Positions 32,055 to 33,611 of a DNA stretch of 33,611 nt are shown one piece after another. This DNA comes from Clostridia bacterium. GTDB lineage: Bacteria; Bacillota; Clostridia; Lachnospirales; Lachnospiraceae. Made by a program: the position numbers and the translations under genes. Numbering within the stretch: position 1 is the first letter of the stretch; the number at the start of each line of letters is the position of its first letter. The notes beneath the pieces were generated by a model. That model saw only the letters and a program-made list of their open reading frames with translations. It had not been told where the DNA came from and ran no database searches. The stretch is from positions 1-33,611 of the forward strand of contig JAQYGS010000003.1 of assembly GCA_028722515.1 (NCBI GenBank), given 5' to 3'.

Positions 32055-33131
32055 TCAATACCATTCCTTACCATTTTCGTCAACCCAGGCACCGTCTTCC
32101 CTGTGGAAATAGGACATTTGATTTTTATCATAGTAAAGACCGTCTTCTCCTCTGGTGAGAGTATTAGATTCGCCTGTGCTCTCATCTGTTACGACTATAG
32201 TGGTATCATTTGGATCATAAGTAGTAAATTTCTCACCATCGCTTAATCTTTTCCACATATCTCCACTGCCGCCACTGATCTCATAAGCTTCCCCGTCTCC
32301 GTCATAATAATATCCATCTGTGTAAGGATATATACCAAAAGTAGAACCATCTGCTCTGTACAGAATCAGTTCTTCACCTTCATCTCTTGAGAGAGGCTCA
32401 CCGCCCGGCACCTTATTTCCGTCAGTTTCAGAACCTTCTGTGGTCTGTTTTTTTGGTTCTTCCTTCTGTGCAGAAGGCTGTTGATCAGAAACAAATTCTC
32501 CGTAAATGTAGCCCACAGAGCCATTCAACGCCACACGATACCACTCTGTACCTGCTCCGTCAATCACAACCTGGCCTGTCACCTGAACTGCATCTCCATA
32601 ATCCAGTTCGCCAATGATGTAATCCTCAGTAGTATGTCCGGCACGTACATTAAGTGTGTCCACGGCCACGTACACGGTTTTATTCATTTCTTCGATCTTA
32701 AAACTGCTCTTGTCAATGTTTTTGGAAGATTTTACTGCTTTTTTTGTATTGTATTGTTTAATTTCAATACTGTCAACTGCTTTTTTCACTGCATCAAAAT
32801 GATCCTCTTTCTCTGAAAGTCCAAGAAAGACAAATACTTCATTTTTATTGGAAATAACCTTTTCATAAACCCATTCATAGGTTTCATCTGCTTCAGCTAC
32901 AGCAGGAAGCTCTTCGCCGTTACTGTAATGCAGCATAGCCACTGCATCATATCCGTTGGAGAAAATTGCCCATCTCTGTGGATCTGATACTTCCTTCCAT
33001 GTTTCATCCGGAAGCTCGATCTGAGCTACACCGTCTGATGTTTCAGCTGTTTTTGCATAAACTGTTGTCCCTCCTGCCATTAATACTGCTGTTGCAGCAA
33101 AGGCAGCTGCAAACATTAAATTTTTTTTCAT
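32055..33131 (-). CDS. Secreted SH3-domain protein upstream of the phosphatase
   Basis: 358 residues with a signal peptide (LMFAAAFAATAVLMAGGTTV, cleavage near VYA-KTA). An N-terminal domain (about 28-125: IELPDETWKEVSDPQRWAIF, DAVAMLHYSNGEEL, EVFVFLGLSEKEDHFDAVKK) resembles export-associated alpha/beta modules of unknown role. A bacterial SH3 domain follows (about 150-215: LNVRAGHTTEDYIIGELDYG with VGYIYGEFV), which usually binds peptidoglycan peptides. The C-terminal half has repeated acidic, Tyr/Gly-rich strands (ILYRADGSTFGIYPYTDGYY, LYYDKNQMSYFHREDGAWVD). It is 27 bp upstream of the SpoIIE-type gene, so it may be the extracytoplasmic part of the same signalling unit; that is inference. 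ATG follows AAGGAGG. Confidence 0.88.
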   Translation of the reverse strand: MKKNLMFAAAFAATAVLMAGGTTVYAKTAETSDGVAQIELPDETWKEVSDPQRWAIFSNGYDAVAMLHYSNGEELPAVAEADETYEWVYEKVISNKNEVFVFLGLSEKEDHFDAVKKAVDSIEIKQYNTKKAVKSSKNIDKSSFKIEEMNKTVYVAVDTLNVRAGHTTEDYIIGELDYGDAVQVTGQVVIDGAGTEWYRVALNGSVGYIYGEFVSDQQPSAQKEEPKKQTTEGSETDGNKVPGGEPLSRDEGEELILYRADGSTFGIYPYTDGYYYDGDGEAYEISGGSGDMWKRLSDGEKFTTYDPNDTTIVVTDESTGESNTLTRGEDGLYYDKNQMSYFHREDGAWVDENGKEWY

Positions 33132-33165
33132 TATTTTATCCTCCTTTTTTTGATTTCAGGGTCAA

Positions 33166-33297
33166 TCAGGCTTCCAGTTTAAAGTCAGAAATTTTAAACC
33201 GGATTCCTTCACTAAGTTCACAGGAAAATCCCTGAGAACGGATCAGTTCCGCTATCTTCTTTGCATATGCATCACCACCTTTTACCTGTTTATACGA
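33166..33297 (-). other. Coding-like remnant without a start codon (43 codons)
   Basis: Between the SH3 protein gene and the cell-wall-binding gene, the minus strand holds an open stretch from just after a TAA to TGA with protein-like content (GGDAYAKKIAELIRSQGFSC, RFKISDFKLEA). No ATG, GTG or TTG start is in frame and it is not in frame with either neighbour. It could be the tail of a decayed gene or chance; low certainty. I see no clear promoter or terminator in this 190-bp gap. Confidence 0.25.
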
Positions 33298-33322
33298 TTA
33301 TCTTCCATCAGATGGCCATATT

Positions 33323-33611
33323 TTATTTTTTCCTTACTTTTTTTAGATATTTTCCCTTTTTATCAAAGTAGTAGTATGTTTTATTTTTTTTATTATAAGC
33401 TTTCCCAGTAACCAGCTGCCCTTTCTTTACAGCATTACTTTTTATGGAAGTATCTCCGGTCCAGAAATAAAACTTGTTTCCTTTTGTACTGGTGACCCAT
33501 CCAGTACACATCTGGCCCTTCTGTCTGGCGGACGTTTTCACGGCAGAATTTTCTTCTTTAAAATAGAATCTGGAACCGTCCTTCATGGTAACCCATCCGG
33601 TACACATCTGG
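33323..33611 (-). CDS. Cell-wall/choline-binding repeat protein, C-terminal part (N-terminus beyond right edge)
   Basis: The frame is open to the window edge; an internal ATG at 33607 is not the start. The visible 95 residues are about three and a half glucan/choline-binding-type repeats, each with a GW pair and aromatic strands (TGWVTMKDGSRFYF, TGWVTSTKGNKFYF, TGKAYNKKNKTYYYF), ending in a Lys-rich tail. Such repeats anchor secreted enzymes or adhesins to teichoic acid or wall glycans. The catalytic or functional part lies outside the window. Confidence 0.8.
   Translation of the reverse strand, partial: QMCTGWVTMKDGSRFYFKEENSAVKTSARQKGQMCTGWVTSTKGNKFYFWTGDTSIKSNAVKKGQLVTGKAYNKKNKTYYYFDKKGKYLKKVRKK

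Overview
The window looks like chromosome of a low-to-mid GC Clostridia, most likely a Lachnospiraceae gut anaerobe. The reasons are the protein families (Rex, alr next to mazF, an ABC-F protein, a class II NADP isocitrate dehydrogenase, an exported CbiK-like chelatase under a cobalamin riboswitch), strong AAGGAGG-type ribosome binding sites, AT-rich sigma-A promoters and a perfect Bacillus/Clostridium-type LexA box. Genus is not assigned. No rRNA, tRNA, CRISPR or complete IS was seen.

Region 1-14 kb is housekeeping: a CNNM/CBS membrane protein cut by the left edge, mazF without a visible antitoxin, alr, the bifunctional NAD(P)HX repair enzyme and rex (all minus), a divergent ABC-F ATPase (plus), then icd, a prodomain-less subtilase, a 50-aa membrane protein (plus), glmS, an unrecognised two-TM protein and a CstA-type transporter.

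Region 14.2-20.8 kb has an amino-acid ABC importer operon (binding protein, permease, ATPase) whose leader carries an operator-like palindrome and a very early terminator hairpin; an SOS-controlled pair (95-aa protein plus Y-family polymerase) with a convergent YolD-like partner; a 183-bp palindromic, three-armed MITE-like element with a 7-bp flanking direct repeat; and a PgsA-like enzyme convergent with a family 2 glycosyltransferase.

Region 20.8-23.0 kb is a cobalamin-riboswitch operon encoding an exported CbiK-like chelatase and a small secreted beta-rich protein, probably for metal or tetrapyrrole handling outside the membrane.

Region 23.0-33.1 kb is the most unusual part. An ECF-like sigma factor, a 63-aa peptide, a MATE exporter and a 1134-aa STAS-adenylation-carrier-condensation protein lie next to a complete partner-switching set: a STAS antagonist, a degenerate HATPase-like protein, an RsbW-like kinase, a membrane SpoIIE-type phosphatase and a secreted SH3 protein. 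The sigma gene and the NRPS-like gene share a nearly identical promoter (two GTTAC repeats 11 bp apart, at the same distance from TATAAT). This suggests a regulated small-molecule system in which a phosphorylatable STAS domain is built into the synthetase. The right edge holds the C-terminus of a cell-wall-binding repeat protein.
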